Source: Gari tellinella
Taxonomy: Eukaryota > Mollusca > Bivalvia > Cardiida > Psammobiidae
NCBI GenBank assembly: GCA_922989275.2
Contig: OV277862.1
Span: 24,347,543 to 24,411,542, forward strand
Length of the DNA: 64,000 bases
Reading direction: 5' to 3'
The position numbers and the translations under genes are program-made. Below are positions 32,875 to 44,045 of this stretch, one piece after another. The first letter of the stretch is position 1. Every line of letters starts with the position of its first letter. Below the pieces are notes generated by a model. It saw only the letters and a program-made list of their open reading frames with translations, had not been told where the DNA came from and ran no database searches.

Positions 32875-33517
32875 AGTAAAGAAGGGTTTGAATCGTGACC
32901 AACGTCTTTTCCGGTTTAGAGAGACTTCCGGGATTAAGAGGTTCCGGTTTAGAGGGGTTTCACTGTATTTGATTTGTCTACTAGTATTCTTTTACATCTA
33001 TAGACCAAATCAAAGTAAGTTTTTGTCGATAGTCAGCTTTCAGACTTGAAGCATTCAAGGACAAATTATTTGATCAAGAATATTGTTTTGACCTTGACAT
33101 TAACATGGACGATTCTACTGGCACCGAGAGCAATAATACTGTAGTGAATTTGATTTCAACTAAATAATCACCGTTAATATAATATACGAGCCGTGCCATG
33201 AGAAAACCTGACTTATTGCATTGCAAAGAGTGTTGACCTATGCCAACCGCCGCATCAAACACTGGTCTTCATCAACACTCTTTGACTCCAGCATGCATCT
33301 TAAGCATTTTGTGTCGCTGTTTTATATACAGCATTTGGAAGTGTAAAACAATCTCAGGTACATTGCCGTATATGATAGCGGTGCTTGGTCTGTACAATGT
33401 TGCAATTAGAATAAAAGAAAACGTTGTTTCGGATGTCAAAATATTTCGATTCTTATTTTTTCTTTGAAAGATAGTTTCACACAGGTTTTACACGTCTACA
33501 AAAAACATGTAGTCTTA
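32875..33517. other. Mostly unrecognised; possible MITE end near 32918-32969
   Basis: TTCCGGTTTAGAGGGGTTTC followed by ACTGTA resembles a CAGTGAAACCCCTCTAAACC terminus with TA, but no partner end is visible. Confidence 0.35.
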
Positions 33518-33660
33518 ACCCATTGAACCCTTGTCGAGCACATACACGCCCTTTGTAAACAGTGTGCATTCAAAGAATACACTTGTGCTATGCAACAAGT
33601 AAATACCTAGATCAGAGAGCTCTTAAAATAACTTTTTTATCAGGGTCTGCACTCTTTGTC
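33518..33660 (+). mobile_element. TTAA-3 MITE, left part
   Basis: TTAACCCATTGAACCCTTGT, then ACACTTGTGCTATGC and a weak hairpin (GATCAGAGAGCTC / ATCAGGGTCTGCAC). The right end is missing or replaced at about 33690. Confidence 0.55.
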
Positions 33661-33772
33661 ATATTGCAAACATTTGACAAAAGCAACCCTTTAAAATAGA
33701 CTAGACTTAATTGGAAACTGGAATTGGCCATTCAATGTGTCAGGGTTAGTGAGTTTTAAAGGTTCAAACTGG

Positions 33773-33970
33773 CTGCATCACCTGTCTGTCCATGTGGTGA
33801 AGAAGACGAGACAACAGAGCATGTGCTGCAGAGGTGCAAAAGACATGAGCAGCAGAGGGCAGCGAGCGATATGGCCATCAGAGAACCCACTTCACCAGAA
33901 ACTGTATGGCGACATGGAGGACCTGAGAAGGACAACGCAGTTCATCTCTGCAACCGGAGTGACCGTGTAG
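33773..33970 (+). pseudogene. LINE C-terminus, copy 1
   Basis: CPCGEEDETTEHVLQRCKRH in one frame carries the Cys/His pattern (CxC..EHxLxxC) found after the RNase H of some LINEs. A frameshift then leads to LHQKLYGDMEDLRRTTQFIS and ATGVTV-stop at 33970. These match the characteristic end of RNase H-bearing invertebrate LINEs. An A-rich tail (GAACGAAAAGATAAAGAA) follows. Confidence 0.75.
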
Positions 33971-34058
33971 AGCGAACGAAAAGATAAAGAATAGTAAGTT
34001 TTAAAAAACAACTCAGTTTATATTTGTATATATTCTAAAGATCGATAGGGACTAATTA

Positions 34059-34415
34059 CAGTGCTCCCTCTCTACAACGACACCCAATGGGAGAAAAAAA
34101 ATAGTTTCGTTGTTCGGAGGGAGTCGTTATTGGGAGCGAGTTTGGCTTACATTTGCTAACAGCTTGATTCCAGATCAGACGCCGCTTAACGCGGCGTATG
34201 ATCTGGATTCAAGCTGTTTGTCACTCGTAATTTAGTGTTTTACTCTGAAAAGGTCAAATATGTAACTTTTAGAAAAACAGCAGACGACACTTTTTTTAGC
34301 AGACGATATTGCAGCAATAAAAGCTAAAGACATAATTGTCCAGTTTGGGGAACAGCGGCAAGAGTCGTTGTTAGAAGGGGGTCGTTGTTGGGAGGGATGT
34401 TGAAGGGAGGGAGCA
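34059..34415 (+). mobile_element. TA-2 MITE with GACGCC core
   Basis: CAGTGCTCCCTCTCTACAAC to GGAGGGAGCATT, next to TA at the left. The core at 34158-34221 pairs AGCTTGAxTCCAGATCA with TGATCTGGATTCAAGCT around GCCGCTTAACGCGGC. Confidence 0.82.
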
Positions 34416-34460
34416 TTATATTTACAAGAAGCAGTTCACATTACACCATGATATACTAAG

Positions 34461-34660
34461 ATGGCATCACCTGTCTGTCCTAGTGGTGAAGAAGACGAGA
34501 CAACAGAGCATGTTCTGCAGAGGTGCAAAAGACATGAACAGCAGAGGGCAGCGAGCGATATGGCCATCAGAGAACCCACTTCACCAGAAACTGTATGGCG
34601 ACGTGGAGGACCTGAGAAGGACAACGCAGTTCATCTCTGCAACAGGAGTGACCGTGTAGA
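34461..34660 (+). pseudogene. LINE C-terminus, copy 2
   Basis: Same region as 33773-33970. Here CPSGEEDETTEHVLQRCKRH has lost the second Cys (Cys to Ser). Ends with an AGAAGAAGAAG tail. Confidence 0.75.
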
Positions 34661-34742
34661 GCGAACGAAAAGAAGAAGAAGAGTGAGTTTTTGAAGAACA
34701 ACTCGGCTTATATTTGTATATTCTAAAGATCGATAGGGACTC

Positions 34743-35095
34743 CAGCGCTCCCTCTCTACAACGACACCCAATGGGAGAAAAAAATATGTTCGTTGTTCGG
34801 AGGGAGTCGTTATAGGGAGGGAATTTGGCTTACATTTGCAAACAGCTTGAATCCAGATCAGACGCCGCGTAACGCGGCGTATGATCTGGATTCAAGCTGT
34901 TTGTCACTCGTATTTTAGTGTTTTACTCTGAAAAGGTCAAATATGTAACTTTTAGAAAAACAGCAGACGATAATTTTTAGCAGACGATATTGCAGCAATA
35001 AAAGCTAAAGACATAATTGTCCAGTTTCGGGAACAGCGGCAAGAGTCGTTGTAAGGAGGGAGTCGTTGTTAGTAGGGCCGTTGAGGGAGGGAGCA
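34743..35095 (+). mobile_element. TA-2 MITE with GACGCC core (duplicated copy)
   Basis: CAGCGCTCCCTCTCTACAAC to GGAGGGAGCATT. The core at 34842-34904 pairs AGCTTGAATCCAGATCAGAC with its complement (one mismatch) around GCCGCGTAACGCGGC. Confidence 0.82.
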
Positions 35096-35468
35096 TTATA
35101 TTTACAAGAAGTAGTTCACATTACACCATGATATACTAAGATGGCATTACATGTTTCAGGGGTTGGTGAGTTTAAAAAAACAACTCGGCTAATATTTGTA
35201 TATTGTAAAGATCGATAGGGACTATTTACAAGAAGTAGTTCACATTACAACATTCCAGACACAAACCAATACACGATACCATAGACAGAACTTGACAGGT
35301 TGCCATACATAATGAATGAACTCAGACAGAAATTGAAAACACCAAGTAAATATTATCACTGAATACAGCAACAGTGTTATTTAAATACGCTCAAACAGTT
35401 TCTGAAACAAACATCTTACAGCGTATTCCCTTTGCAGTCCACTTCACAAAATGTCTGCATTATTTTGC

Positions 35469-35691
35469 TATTTATACGCAGTGGATTCTTCTATGTTTAT
35501 ATATTGGATTAGTCCATTTTTTATCAATGGGATGCCTTGTCAAAACTTTCATTTTCATTTTGTTTTATAATGAAATTCCTATCAGCAACAGTGTAGACTC
35601 TGATCAGACGCCGCATAATGCGGCGTCTGATCAGGGTCTTTACTGTTTGCCTATGTCCAATATATGGGATCATGGGCACAAATGGATAAAC
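35469..35691 (+). mobile_element. TTAA-4 MITE with GACGCC core
   Basis: GTGGATTCTTCTATGTTTAT..ATTAGTCCATTTTTTATC at the left and TATGGGATCATGGGCACAAA at the right. The core at 35588-35651 surrounds GCCGCATAATGCGGC. Confidence 0.8.
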
Positions 35692-35726
35692 TACTTTCAC
35701 TGTTAATAATTATCGTCTGCTTTTAA

Positions 35727-35938
35727 CCTTCTCATCGCTAAAATATCGACTGCATTAATAGTGCCGTCTGCAATATTCGTTTTCAAGTTAGAATTGAGGA
35801 CATCGATAATGAAAAATATATCGATACGGGTGTCAAAGTATTTGGTTCCTTAATCACACACCGCGTTGCACGGCGTCTAATCAGGGTCCAGTCTGTTTGC
35901 GAAAGCGTCTTTTGACGCAATTGGCAGTAAAGTTTAGC
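35727..35938 (-). mobile_element. TTAA-2 MITE, degraded
   Basis: TTAACCTTCTCATCGC..TATCGATACGGGTGTCAAAG with a weakened core (CACACCGCGTTGCACGGCGT, 35866-35885). Confidence 0.6.
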
Positions 35939-36123
35939 GAGTATGGTTATCTATCGGAAGAATATTGAAATATCTGTTTGAAAAAAACATAAATATTTAA
36001 TGTACTATTGTTTTGCTTATGGATAGTTTATGTTTATTGATAAAAAAACAAATCCCTGTCAAGATACGAATATCTAGGTTGTTGGTGCTTCTCCATTGAC
36101 ACATCCAAACACAATATTTACTC

Positions 36124-36376
36124 TTAACCCTTTCCCCCAATAGAAGCGCCTTTTAGCGCATATGATTTATTCCTCCGCTGCAGAAAATAGTTCCAATTCA
36201 ATCAGTCATGAGTATATATCATGTTGAATACTTTCGATGTTCTAGCATATGGTGGCTTAAAACAGGCTGAAAGTAAAGCAGAATGCGCCCAAGGGCGCAT
36301 TCTGCTTTACTTTCAACCTGCTTTAAATGGTCACCTATCTTCGATACTAGAAACATGCTATCAGGTAAAGGGTTAA
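36124..36376 (-). mobile_element. TTAA-1 MITE, full length (reverse)
   Basis: 253 bp including both TTAA, the same length as 30497-30749. TTAACCCTTTCCCCCAATAG to CAGGTAAAGGGTTAA. The GCAGAA core at 36252-36328 is closed by GCGCCCAAGGGCGC, a perfectly symmetric variant. Confidence 0.9.
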
Positions 36377-36539
36377 GAGACACACTTGCGAGAAATAAAA
36401 ACTAGTAAATGTACAGCCATCAATGACCATAGGATTCATTTCGTTCTATCTGTTATAATATGTAGCCGATATTACCTCAGAACTGAAAGGTATTCAAGTG
36501 TACCATCTGATGTAATCTAGATACACAGAGACTTACGGG

Positions 36540-37065
36540 TATAGTGACCTGAAAATGATACGTCACATCCCACCATTCCAAAATGTACTTACACACAAAA
36601 TTTGGTGTCCCTAGCTGATATAGTAAAGGGATCAATGCTATAAACATGTTTGCCATATTTCAGGACACATATCATGGCCAAGGTCACAGTGACCTGAAAA
36701 GAACACGAGGCACTCCGCGATGCTAATACGTACCCACACATCGAATTATGTACCTCTTTCTGATTTGGTACAGGGAATATGCTTCGAAAATGACGTTTCT
36801 ATTACTAAGGTCAAATGTCAAGGTATAAGTGACCTGAAAATAGTTTAGTAAATAGTATAGTAAACATTATCTGGAAAAGCTTTTTTCTGCAATTGGTGTA
36901 AAATGTCATGGCCAAGGTCACAAATGCAATGAGTAATTATGCGGCATCTAAAGATGTATTCACATACCAAAATTGGCACCCCTATCTTATGTAGTAGAGG
37001 AACTTGGCATGCGATGAAGTCACACACCAACTTTGGCATCCCTATCTGATGTGGTATAGGACATA
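36540..37065. repeat. TGACCT-rich dispersed repeat (degenerate tandem)
   Basis: Several units of about 100-130 bp with AAGGTCACAGTGACCTG, ACACACCAACTTTGGCATCC and CTGATGTGGTATAGG. CCAAGGTCA (36679 and 36911) is an exact FTZ-F1/NR5A-type extended half-site, and inverted AGGTCAcagTGACCT pairs occur. Confidence 0.7.
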
Positions 37066-37385
37066 AACACCAGGCACGGGATAAACACAGGGACGGTCGG
37101 ACAGGAGGGCGAATGACCTGATTTACAACACCGTTTAATCGTAAAAATGTTTTGAGGCATAAGGAGCATGCTTTAATTCATACAGATCTCGCGGTTCAAT
37201 ATGTTGTAGTGCTAGCCATATTCCGGACACCACTGGGCTTCTATGAGGGCATCTGGGGGAGATAATTGTAGTATTTATTTACGGACTGCTATTCAATTTG
37301 ATGTCTTTGAATATTTGCCAATGCTTAAATAGGCATCATTAAACTATCTGTTTATTTATATTTGGAATCTCAGGTAATAACATAA

Positions 37386-37612
37386 TTAACCCATTTATAC
37401 CCAGTGGATTCTTCCATGTTTTATATTGGATAAGTCCATTTTTTATCAAAGGGATGCCTGGTCAAAAAATTAATTTTCATGTTGTTTTATATTGAAATTC
37501 CATTCAGCAAACAGTGTAGACTTTGATCAGACGCCGCATAATGCGGCATCTGATCAGAGTCTACACTGTTTGCCTATGTCCCATATATGAGATCGTGGGC
37601 ACGAATGGGGTA
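37386..37612 (+). mobile_element. TTAA-4 MITE, full length
   Basis: TTAACCCATTTATACCCAGT at the left, GTGGGCACGAATGGGGTAA at the right. The core at 37506-37571 has GCCGCATAATGCGGC and flanks TAGACTTTGATC / GATCAGAGTCTA. Confidence 0.85.
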
Positions 37613-39456
37613 ATCATTCTCCTGTCGAGGTGTTTGAAATTTCCTTGAATGCGGATCAGACATCGAATTTTATGGCGTCTGATCCATGCACCGAACATGA
37701 CATTCACTCAATTTGTCTCTAATAAAATCAGCCAAATACTTATCAAAAGCACATGTCAGGCAACATTTTGTTACAGACAATGTGCTCACTGAAGGGCAAC
37801 GAACCAACGGATTTTGTCAACACTCAGTACAAAAAGAAACGCACAGTGTGCTCAGGCGCAGATTAAGAGACTTTTTTAAGATACTAAGACCATATCTCAA
37901 GATCAATTTAATTCTGCCACAAGTTTAGAAAAACATATACTTAAAATTACTGTGCTGTATTTTAACCCTTTCACTCTTAATGACGAGCTCTCTGTTTGCA
38001 TTACATTATCACCTGACAACTACACTCACACGATCTTCTAACCCATCCCTTTTTATCGAAACAGGAAATGGCACACTGACGTAATCAGTTTTGTTTCAAA
38101 TACTAGGTCGAATGTACATTGAATCTAAGCGTATATGGGGACATAAGTAAACACAGCTTTTGATTATTTGTTGGGCATCAATCGTCCTGACAGAAACACA
38201 TTTAACATGTCGAAAATGCGGATTGTACTAATCACAAGAGCACTCGAAATGTTGTATTCAGAGCCAACGTGAAATACAACGTTAACGTCATGGACATGTT
38301 ACGTCCTGGCTGCCCTAAAATCGTTTACATAAGCCATCAATATCCTATTTCACCAACTGCAACTCAATTCAACATGTTGTTCGCCAATATCTGCTTGTTT
38401 TGAGGAAAGTTTGTCAGACCGGAAGTGTAGAGAATAACGTCATTAGCGCCTACAGATGGAAAACTCATCATACGGAATCTTTCATTTTGGCCACACACAC
38501 TCGTTCGTAGCGTCTTCGGCGACTACTTGCGCATGTCTGGACCGTCGAAAATGTCAATCGTTTAAATGTAAAATTTTTGCGGTTCAAATTTTCCTTTTTT
38601 ATTGATACATTAACATTGCACGTCGCTGAATCCGTTTAGTGTAGCATTCTTTAAGTATTATGTAAATATCACTAAGCCACAGCTGACAGCCAGTGTCTGT
38701 TTTGGTATTTTACATGTTATAAGAAAACCGACCAGGAGTTGCCTCAGTACTCTTATTTCAGTGCCTGTTGACAATATGTCATCAATACTTAGGTAGTACT
38801 TGTTCAAAGTAATCATTTAAGTGCTACATATGGCACCTATGTCGCGTTGAAAGCTGGTAGCCCAACAGACAAATGTCATTCATGACACTGTGACTTATCA
38901 TTTTAGGGCTAGTTTACAATTTCATTCATATTTTCTATAATTCGTTATCAATTTCGATGAAACTTTTTTTTCTGTTATAAAACATCTTCATCTCATGGAA
39001 AATGTAAATTTTGGTAACCGGATTAACTTGTTTTTAGAGTAGCACCTTTTAATCTGACTGATCGGTTAGAAGATCCCCTGAGTGTACAGTAAATGTCGAA
39101 ACAAGTTAGATCCAGATCAGACTTCTCGATCAGCAGGCAAATACAACCAGCAGCCTTTGTTTAAATGTATTTATTGGACTTTCTGTAACTAATTCATCCA
39201 TGACAAAGTTCATTTTAATAATATTTGGTGTTTTTGTGTTGGTGTTTTTGTGTGTGTTTATGTGGTTTTTGTCTTTGATTCTTTTTACAGTTTATAGCAA
39301 AGTGACTATCATTGCAGACCCTGATCTGAGGAGCTGTTTCAGGAGCCCCAATGTCTTGGTGTACGCTGTTAGAATTAGACAAGTGTACTATTCCCTTGTA
39401 CAAGGTAGGTAAAGGACACGATATACTCCTAGTTATTGTCCAGTGAGTTAACACAT
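37613..39456. other. Longest stretch without recognised elements
   Basis: Apart from weak hairpin remnants (37640-37695, GATCAGACATCG / ATGGCGTCTGATC; half core 39108-39130) I see no repeat or coding motif. The open frame at 39200-39412 has a hydrophobic N-terminus of about 30 residues, but the sequence is low complexity (GTTTTTGTGTT) and I do not call a gene. Confidence 0.4.
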
Positions 39457-39708
39457 TTAACCCTAGCGACGAGTATACTCGTCATTTTTAAACATTGTAC
39501 CTATAAGGAGTATACGCTCGTACTTGTCCAACATACAAACAGTGTGGACCCGGGTCACAGGGATCCTGTAGAAACCCTCTGATCAGGGTCTGCAGTGTTT
39601 GTCAATTTACAATAGATTGCAGAAAACATCCCTACATTGTCATCAATGGACTAAACTTAATTGGAAAATGGGGATTTCCATTAAAAGTTTCAGGGGTGAA
39701 TGAGTTAA
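39457..39708 (+). mobile_element. TTAA-3 MITE
   Basis: 252 bp from TTAACCCTAGCGACGAG to GGGGTGAATGAGTTAA. The hairpin is poor (TGGACCCGGGTCACAGGGAT / CCCTCTGATCAGGGTCTGCA). The right part TGGACTAAACTTAATTGGAA is shared with other TTAA-3 copies. Confidence 0.75.
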
Positions 39709-40005
39709 AGCAAAGTCAACGGAATGCAGATACTGATGAGATTACGCAGTTCCATCGATAATTCGTAATTAACCTTCTTAGTCCTACCCTGTTGCATACA
39801 AGTTGGATCAGATAAGCCCCCTCTTTCATGGGCTTCTCACCTGACCTGTCAAGACTGTACCCGATAGTGAATCTACAGATACAAATCCTAGATATACATG
39901 TACAAAACCTAGATATATTAGCAATCAAGAATACACCAAGCCTTCAACAAAGACAGCATGACCTTGACTATTACCAGACAACAAACACACGGCATCTTTG
40001 TTACA

Positions 40006-40198
40006 CAGAGCTCCAGATAAGGAGAGTTTTTCAAAATCTAAACCCTTCATTACTGATTAAAACCCTATGGTGTGACTACTCATTAGAATCGTCTCTTCGA
40101 GACGATTCTAATGAGTAGTCACACCATAGGATTTGGTGCTGAAATGAGTGAGAAAATGTTAGACTTGATCAAATAGCCCCCTCTTATCTGGAGCCCTG
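40006..40198 (+). mobile_element. CAG-5 MITE with ACTCATT core
   Basis: CAGAGCTCCAGATAAG to CTTATCTGGAGCCCTG. The core at 40065-40131 pairs CCTATGGTGTGACTACTCAT with its complement, without a visible mismatch. Confidence 0.87.
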
Positions 40199-40563
40199 CT
40201 TTGTAGTGATGTAGGCGATATGTTACAAGAGTTGTAACGCCAATGCAATCAAATCAAGCACATTAAAAAAACGAAATTGGAATTATCAAATAAAACTGCA
40301 TCTGGCAGTGAAATAAAGACCGTTCAATATTTTCGATATTTCGATATGACGTCAAATTTGATGACGATTTTGCAAAATATTCAAGTATATATAAGAACAA
40401 AATGATAGACTATAACCTATGACTTCATTTAACTTAATCATTTTTTATGTCTACGTAATAAGTTGAATCACATATTCAGGTTCATTACTTATCATTTTAA
40501 TAAACAAGTTGACTAAAATATTAGTTAACTCGTGTATTATAAATTATAAGAAATGATCAACTA

Positions 40564-40809
40564 CAGTGGAGAATCTGTTATTCTTTCCCAATAAACGCGT
40601 TTACGCTAAAACTATTATTTGCAGTGCAAACAGTTTGGAGCCAGATCAGACGCCGGGTAATCCGGTGTCTGATCAGGCTCCAAACTGTTTGCCACCAAGA
40701 TAAACATGAAATATCAGAATTGTCCAAAAGTTGTTATTTTCTACGTTTTAGTGTTTTGCGTTTGCGTACGTTTGCGTTTAAACGGGAAAGAATAACAGAT
40801 TCCCCACTG
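40564..40809 (+). mobile_element. TA-1 MITE, full length
   Basis: 246 bp flanked by TA. Core GCCGGGTAATCCGGTG (one mismatch in each of two positions) at 40627-40691. Confidence 0.93.
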
Positions 40810-40888
40810 TATGTAACATCCTCTATAATTAAAACGAAATATTGGATAAAACAACCCCTTTCATGCCTTATCCCGAGTACAATAATTA

Positions 40889-40950
40889 CTTCTAAACAGG
40901 TCTGATCCTGATCAGACGCCGCGATCGATCAGTATAAAACTCTTTACACT
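40889..40950. repeat. Truncated GACGCC-core hairpin
   Basis: TGATCCTGATCAGACGCCGC is followed at once by GATCGATCAGTATAAA, so the right inner arm is deleted. Confidence 0.55.
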
Positions 40951-41123
40951 TATTTAGATTTTTTAAGTCGTCAAAATACATAGAATTTAAATTTGAGAAA
41001 TAAAAGCAGACGATAATTTTTTTTGAATTGATGACGTAATGGTAGAAACGGTTTACCTATACTTAATTGGACCTGGTATGACGAAATTTGGATATAACAA
41101 TGATTTATCAATAGACTTCATCT

Positions 41124-41377
41124 CAGGGTTGCCATAAGTTGACATGAAAAATCCTAAGATTTCCAAATTTGCATTTTTCAAGTTCGAATTTACTAATCGT
41201 ACCTTTACCCCATAGCCTGTTTCTAGTTTTGTTGACATGTGGCTGTTTAAAGCAGGCTGAAGTAAAGCAGAATGCGCCTTGTGACGCATTCTGCTTTACT
41301 TTCAGCCTGCTTTAAGCTACCATGTTCTAGAAAAAAATCCGAAGATTTAGGAAAAATCCGGAGAAATGGCAGCCCTG
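41124..41377 (-). mobile_element. CAG-6 MITE with GCAGAA core
   Basis: 254 bp. CAGGGTTGCCATAAGTTGAC to GAGAAATGGCAGCCCTG. 6-bp duplications TCATCT on both sides. Core at 41249-41318. Confidence 0.88.
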
Positions 41378-42194
41378 TCATCTTATCTCTAACACCTCGA
41401 ATAAAACAAATGTAAACGAATTTCACATCACCTGTGCTTAACGTCTGATGTAAACAGTTAAGTTCTTCTTTACTTCGTAAGAAATTTGGCTGCAACATTT
41501 TTTCTATTTCAGGATCATCGGCGTATGAAGGTTAGGGTAACATGGTGTGAATATTCATTGAGGGGTTTACCTGCAACACTTTTGTCCTGTGGTAAGTTTC
41601 AACTTGGTTTTCAAGGGTGTCAGTGTACAGTCAAACCTGTGTGAAACTACAGAAAAAATAAAGACGAATAATGATCGTGCAAGAGCGGTGGCCGCTAAAT
41701 CGTTTGACCGTAAAAGAGGGGAGACCACTAAATACAGGGCAAGTGTTATGCAGAAGGCTCATATATGAGACTTCTGCATTACTTTTGTCCTGCATTAAGC
41801 TACTATAATAATAAATACTACAACTATATCACCGTTTTAGTGATTGCTTAATACAGGTTTGGCTCTCGAACTCGTTTAACTCGAACTACCCGCTAGTTCG
41901 ACACATGAACTGCATTATTTCATGCTCGGTTAAGTCGAACATACCCATATTTCAAAGTTAAAACGTGGCTTAGCCATGTTTTAACTTAAACAAATGGGTA
42001 TATTCGACAAAACCGACTTCGAGATATCGAAGTTCTAAAGTTAATTATTTTGTACTGTCACTTTATAAAGTTTCGATTGTATTGTTGTCTGTCCAATATT
42101 GACCAACCAATGTGTTTCGGATATCTGAGCTTCGTAGATTAATTGTAACTGACAAGACCAATCTATCGCATGGGCTAACAAAGAAAGCCAAAAT
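41378..42194. other. Partly unrecognised; two hairpins
   Basis: 41738-41803 holds GGCAAGTGTTATGCAGAAG / CTTCTGCATTACTTTTGTCC (a TA-3-like core, with CAGTCAAACCTGTG upstream at 41631). 41940-42003 pairs CATACCCATATTTCAAAGTT with the complement of AACTTAAACAAATGGGTATA around a CTTAG loop. The latter sits between CTCGAACTCG and ACTTCGAGATATCGAAG, probably the ends of another MITE. Confidence 0.5.
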
Positions 42195-42400
42195 ATAGAA
42201 AAACCTCTCTATTACGAACACTAATTTGTGTTGATTACCATGTGTCTAATGCAGGTGACTGCTTAAAGCAAGGTGCTGGTAAAACATAAAGCTCCTTCAG
42301 GAGCTTTCTGTTTTTCGTCTACCTTGCTTTAAGCTGTCACCTGTCTTTCATGCAGTCAATAAGCCTTCAATATAGTGGTCGTAATAAGGAGGTTTTACTG
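42195..42400 (+). mobile_element. TA-3 MITE
   Basis: Left AACCTCTCTATTACGAAC, right GTCGTAATAAGGAGGTTTTA ending CTG before TA at 42401. The hairpin at 42263-42332 pairs GCTTAAAGCAAGGT with ACCTTGCTTTAAGC around AGCTCCTTCAGGAGCT. Confidence 0.8.
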
Positions 42401-42439
42401 TATTTATACTAAACTGATTGAATTTGAAAACCTCAACGG

Positions 42440-42601
42440 TGACGTTGCAGAATCTGCTTTACTTACAGCCTGCTTTAAGAAGTCGCATGCCAACAAAACA
42501 AGAAAAAGGCTATGGGGTAAAGGTACGATTCGTAAAATCGAACTTGAAAAATGCAAATTTGGAAATCTTAGGATTTTTCAGGTCAACTTATGGCAGCCCT
42601 G
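42440..42601 (+). mobile_element. CAG-6 MITE, left half lost
   Basis: Starts in the right half of the core (GAATCTGCTTTACTTACAGC) and ends ATGGCAGCCCTG. The open frames here are readings of this element and its flank. Confidence 0.72.
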
Positions 42602-42879
42602 GCATATACAGTCACAGAAACCGAGTTGGTCGCCAAACGAGAGAGTGGTGGAGTATACCAGAGCTATCTGAAACTTACCTATACAATGACGAAATAAAAG
42701 TAACAGAACTGTTCAGGACCAGTTATTTATTACCGACACGAAGGGTAAAATGGAGCCCCCAGTCAGGATCATAAATTGAGACGTAGTGAGGATCGAGAAA
42801 GGCCGGGTACAGTCCCATGGGTGTACCTAAAAACTGCCCCTGCTCGTAATACCCGAAAGGGGCGTGAAAGAGTATATAG

Positions 42880-42985
42880 TTTCTTAATGCACCTTAAGGC
42901 GCATTCTGCTTTACTTTCAACCTGCTTTAAGTGATCACCTGTCTTAAAAACTAGAACTATGCCATATGCGGTAAGGGGTTATTGT
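42880..42985. mobile_element. TTAA-1 MITE fragment
   Basis: GCACCTTAAGGCGCATTCTGC, CAACCTGCTTTAAGTG and GCGGTAAGGGGTTA: right half of the core plus one end. Confidence 0.6.
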
Positions 42986-43299
42986 TACGATGGTTTCATG
43001 TAGGCTTTGGTTTGGCTGCTGAGCCCCTGATCGGCTATTACACTATTAACCTTTAGTCCGCTTATTATGTCGAAAGTAGTTTTTGCTGAAAGTGTATACC
43101 CAGATGAGATACTTACTTAAGAAGCTCTCTGATCGTATACATTGTTTGCTAGGAGAAGAACTGTCTTTTCAGGGTCCACTCTGTTTGCAAAGGTTTAAAA
43201 AATACTGATTTGTAATTGTGTTCCTTCTGTTTTTTGTTTGTGGACCATATTGATAATTGGTTTGTTTGTTCGATACCAAATATGTAATCCGCATGAAAT

Positions 43300-43345
43300 A
43301 AAGTCGTTATTATTATTATTATTAATATAGAGAAAGAAAGAAAGA
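43300..43345. repeat. (ATT)n and (GAAA)n microsatellites
   Basis: ATTATTATTATTATTA followed by GAAAGAAAGAAAGAAAG, preceded by GAAATAAAGTCG, which resembles a retroposon polyadenylation tail. Confidence 0.7.
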
Positions 43346-43478
43346 AAGGAGGTTGAATTGAGGTCGAAGCGATTTAGGGACGATTGGACAGTAGGATCGG
43401 AGAAGTGAGGTGTGACAGTCTTTTCAGCGTTGGATCTAGTGTTACACTCTTTAGGAACAGTGACAGTTTAGTGACACC

Positions 43479-43590
43479 ATGTGTAAGACCAGCAAAGACT
43501 ATAGTGACAGTAATACCAGTGATGCCCCTGGGTCTCTCTCGCTCTCTTGCTTCAACCGCTTACCAGGACAGTCGCACATCGCTTCCTCAG
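43479..43590 (+). CDS. Possible short first exon (weak)
   Basis: ATG at 43479 opens 37 codons (MCKTSKDYSDSNTSDAPGSL and on, Ser-rich) that run into a good donor TCCTCAG|GTAAGT at 43590/43591. No acceptor, downstream exon or homologue was identified. It might be a lone host exon, a retroelement leader or chance. Confidence 0.2.
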
Positions 43591-43789
43591 GTAAGTTATT
43601 GCCACTGTATTTTATGTATTGTTGTATGCCTTGTATCTTTCTATGCATTTATTAGTTCTCGGCTTCACACCACCTGTGTTTAAGTGACAAAAGCAGAGAC
43701 AGTAAGTGACAGTAATTCCATATTCATACAGTGGCTCCTGTATTTTCCGGGTGGTGAGTGTGTTTATTGATTATTATTCCTGATAGATC

Positions 43790-44045
43790 CAGGGCTGCCA
43801 TTTCTCCGGATTTTTCCTAAATATTCGGATTTTTTTTCTAGATCATGGTAGCTTAAAGCAGACTGAAAGTAAAGCAGAATGTGCCTTAAGGCGCATTCTG
43901 CTTTACTTCCAACCTGCTTAACGTAGTCAGGTGTGAACAAAACTAGTAAAAGGCGACGGGGTAAAGGTACGATTCGTAAAATCGCACTTGAAATATGCAA
44001 ATTTGGAAATCTTAGGATTTTTCATGTCAACTTATGGCAGCCCTG
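43790..44045 (+). mobile_element. CAG-6 MITE with GCAGAA core
   Basis: 256 bp. CAGGGCTGCCATTTCTCCGG to CAACTTATGGCAGCCCTG. Core at 43853-43920 with GTGCCTTAAGGCGC. Flanking 6-mers (TAGATC, TAAAAT) do not match here. Confidence 0.85.

Larger units (their letters stand above)
33694..34446 (+). repeat. Tandem duplication, unit 1 (LINE tail + TA-2)
   Basis: Contains the LINE C-terminus (33773-33970) and a TA-2 element (34059-34415). Repeated immediately as unit 2 with the same internal order. The 26640-26910 region holds the same flank without the LINE tail. Confidence 0.82.
34447..35160 (+). repeat. Tandem duplication, unit 2
   Basis: Second copy of the 0.7-kb unit. A partial third copy (ATATTTGTATATTGTAAAGA, then TTTACAAGAAGTAGTTCACA) continues to about 35250. 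Confidence 0.8.

Noticed and set aside
39200..39412. Small membrane protein
   Set aside because: The hydrophobic start comes from a T-rich low-complexity tract. No repeat of the frame elsewhere and no splice or start context.
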